In this document: piece by piece, positions 4,753-5,577 of the stretch | Layout: every line of letters begins with the position of its first letter | Numbering within the stretch: the stretch's first letter is position 1 | Origin: Simkania sp. | GTDB lineage: Bacteria; Chlamydiota; Chlamydiia; Chlamydiales; Simkaniaceae | Assembly (NCBI GenBank): GCA_028279205.1 | Contig: JANQSR010000117.1 | Location: forward strand, 1-5,577 | Direction of reading: 5' to 3' | DNA length: 5,577 nt | Made by a program: the position numbers and the translations under genes | The notes under the pieces: model-generated | Database searches by the model: none | Told to the model about the DNA's origin: nothing | What the model saw: only the letters and a program-made list of their open reading frames with translations

Positions 4753-5577
4753 CTATTTCACTTGGCGTAAAGCATCAAGTGCTCGGTCAATCTGATCTTC
4801 ACGTGCAAAAGCGCTGACCCGAATAAAGTGCTCTCCTGAGGAGCCAAATCCAACGCCTGGTGCTACGATCAGATGTTTTTCTTCTAGAAACTCTTGAAAA
4901 ACAGACCAAGATCTTTTCTTCGGATAGTGAACCCAGAGATAGGGAATATTTTTTCCACCACAAACATCTAGACCCTGCCTTTCAAACTCCAAGCGAAGCC
5001 TTTTTGCACCTTCTAAGTATTGATCTAGTAACTTGATCACCTCCTCCCATCCGTGCTCTTCTAAAACAGCCATCCCCCCATGTTGAGCAAGTGATGATGC
5101 GCCGCCGTAGATAGACTTGTTCATGCGCATCCAATCTTTCCAAACAGAATCTCCCCCTTCGAAATGGATCTTTTTGGGAACGACAGTCCACCCTAGGCGC
5201 ACACCAGAAAATCCCGCCATTTTTGAAAAAGAACCAATTTCAATCGCCACCTTTTCAGCACCAGGAATCTCATAGATTGTTTTTGGATAACAGGGCTCTC
5301 GAATAAATGCGGTATAAGCGACATCAAATAGGATGATAGAGTGATGAGAAATCGCATAGTCGACAAGCGTTTTAAGTTGGCTGTGGGTATAAGATTGACC
5401 CGTTGGGTTGTGGGGATGGCAGATATAGATCAGATCCAAGTCTAGACTCTCTAATTTTGAAAGATCGGGAAAAAAGCCATTTTCTGGAAGACAGGGCATC
5501 AAGGTGATTGCATCAATGCCTTGCAGCAAACTCCCCTCCAAGTAGACTGGGTAAGCGGGGTCTTGCAACGCAACTTT
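4753..5577 (-). CDS. dapL: LL-diaminopimelate aminotransferase (N-terminus cut by window edge)
   Basis: 274 residues are visible and the N-terminal third (about 120-130 residues) lies beyond the right edge. It is a PLP fold-type I aminotransferase converting tetrahydrodipicolinate plus glutamate directly to LL-2,6-diaminopimelate. This one-step route to meso-DAP and lysine is the one used by chlamydiae. Visible marks, numbered within the fragment: DPAYPVY (6-12), PENGFFPDL (31-39), HPHNPTG (54-60, substrate-binding Asn57), FDVAYTAFI (84-92, with Asp85 and Tyr88 for the PLP ring), SFSKMAGFSGVRLGW (116-130, Schiff-base Lys119) and the C-terminal HFIRVSAFA block. GFSGVRLGWTVVPK and GGKNIPYLWVHYPKKRSW are typical of DapL rather than of AspC. 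Usual DapL has SPNNPTG where this has HPHNPTG, a mild deviation. The gene ends 15 bp from the convergent release-factor gene. Confidence 0.9.
   Translation of the reverse strand, partial: KVALQDPAYPVYLEGSLLQGIDAITLMPCLPENGFFPDLSKLESLDLDLIYICHPHNPTGQSYTHSQLKTLVDYAISHHSIILFDVAYTAFIREPCYPKTIYEIPGAEKVAIEIGSFSKMAGFSGVRLGWTVVPKKIHFEGGDSVWKDWMRMNKSIYGGASSLAQHGGMAVLEEHGWEEVIKLLDQYLEGAKRLRLEFERQGLDVCGGKNIPYLWVHYPKKRSWSVFQEFLEEKHLIVAPGVGFGSSGEHFIRVSAFAREDQIDRALDALRQVK

Overview
The window looks like a piece of a Chlamydiota genome, most likely one of the environmental (Parachlamydiales or Simkania-like) lineages. This is an inference. It rests on an LL-diaminopimelate aminotransferase (DapL), the lysine and peptidoglycan-precursor enzyme used by chlamydiae. 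It also rests on a chlamydia-style small GGQ release-factor homologue, a lineage-specific coiled-coil protein and moderate-to-low GC. DapL also occurs in plants, cyanobacteria and other bacteria, so the assignment is not certain.

Layout from left to right. A YheT-type alpha/beta hydrolase runs leftward and is cut by the left edge (1-561). A possible 44-codon ORF sits just upstream of it on the same strand. From about 753 to 1381 (+) there is the relic of an Ala/Lys-rich helical protein gene. It has no start codon and is broken by at least two frameshifts. Next is an intact small membrane gene with two PspC domains (1546-1947, +), then a very AT-rich spacer with a promoter-like element and an 8-bp inverted repeat. 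A 292-residue coiled-coil protein gene follows (2215-3093, +), with both 21-nt and 105-nt internal repeats. A 128-bp GC-richer spacer separates it from the convergent holA gene (3222-4226, -), the DNA polymerase III delta subunit. holA is divergent from a small class-I release-factor-like gene (4288-4737, +). That gene converges, with only 15 bp between stop codons, on a dapL gene cut by the right edge (4753-5577, -).

The genes do not form one pathway. Housekeeping functions (clamp-loader subunit, ribosome rescue or release, lysine/meso-DAP synthesis) lie next to membrane and coiled-coil genes of unknown role. Strand changes are frequent, so no long operon is visible. I found no RNA gene, CRISPR array, transposase or intact mobile element. 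I also found no convincing undescribed multi-gene system. The best leads are the decayed Ala-rich gene, the repeat-built coiled-coil gene with its open post-stop frame, and the GGQ protein with its basic tail.
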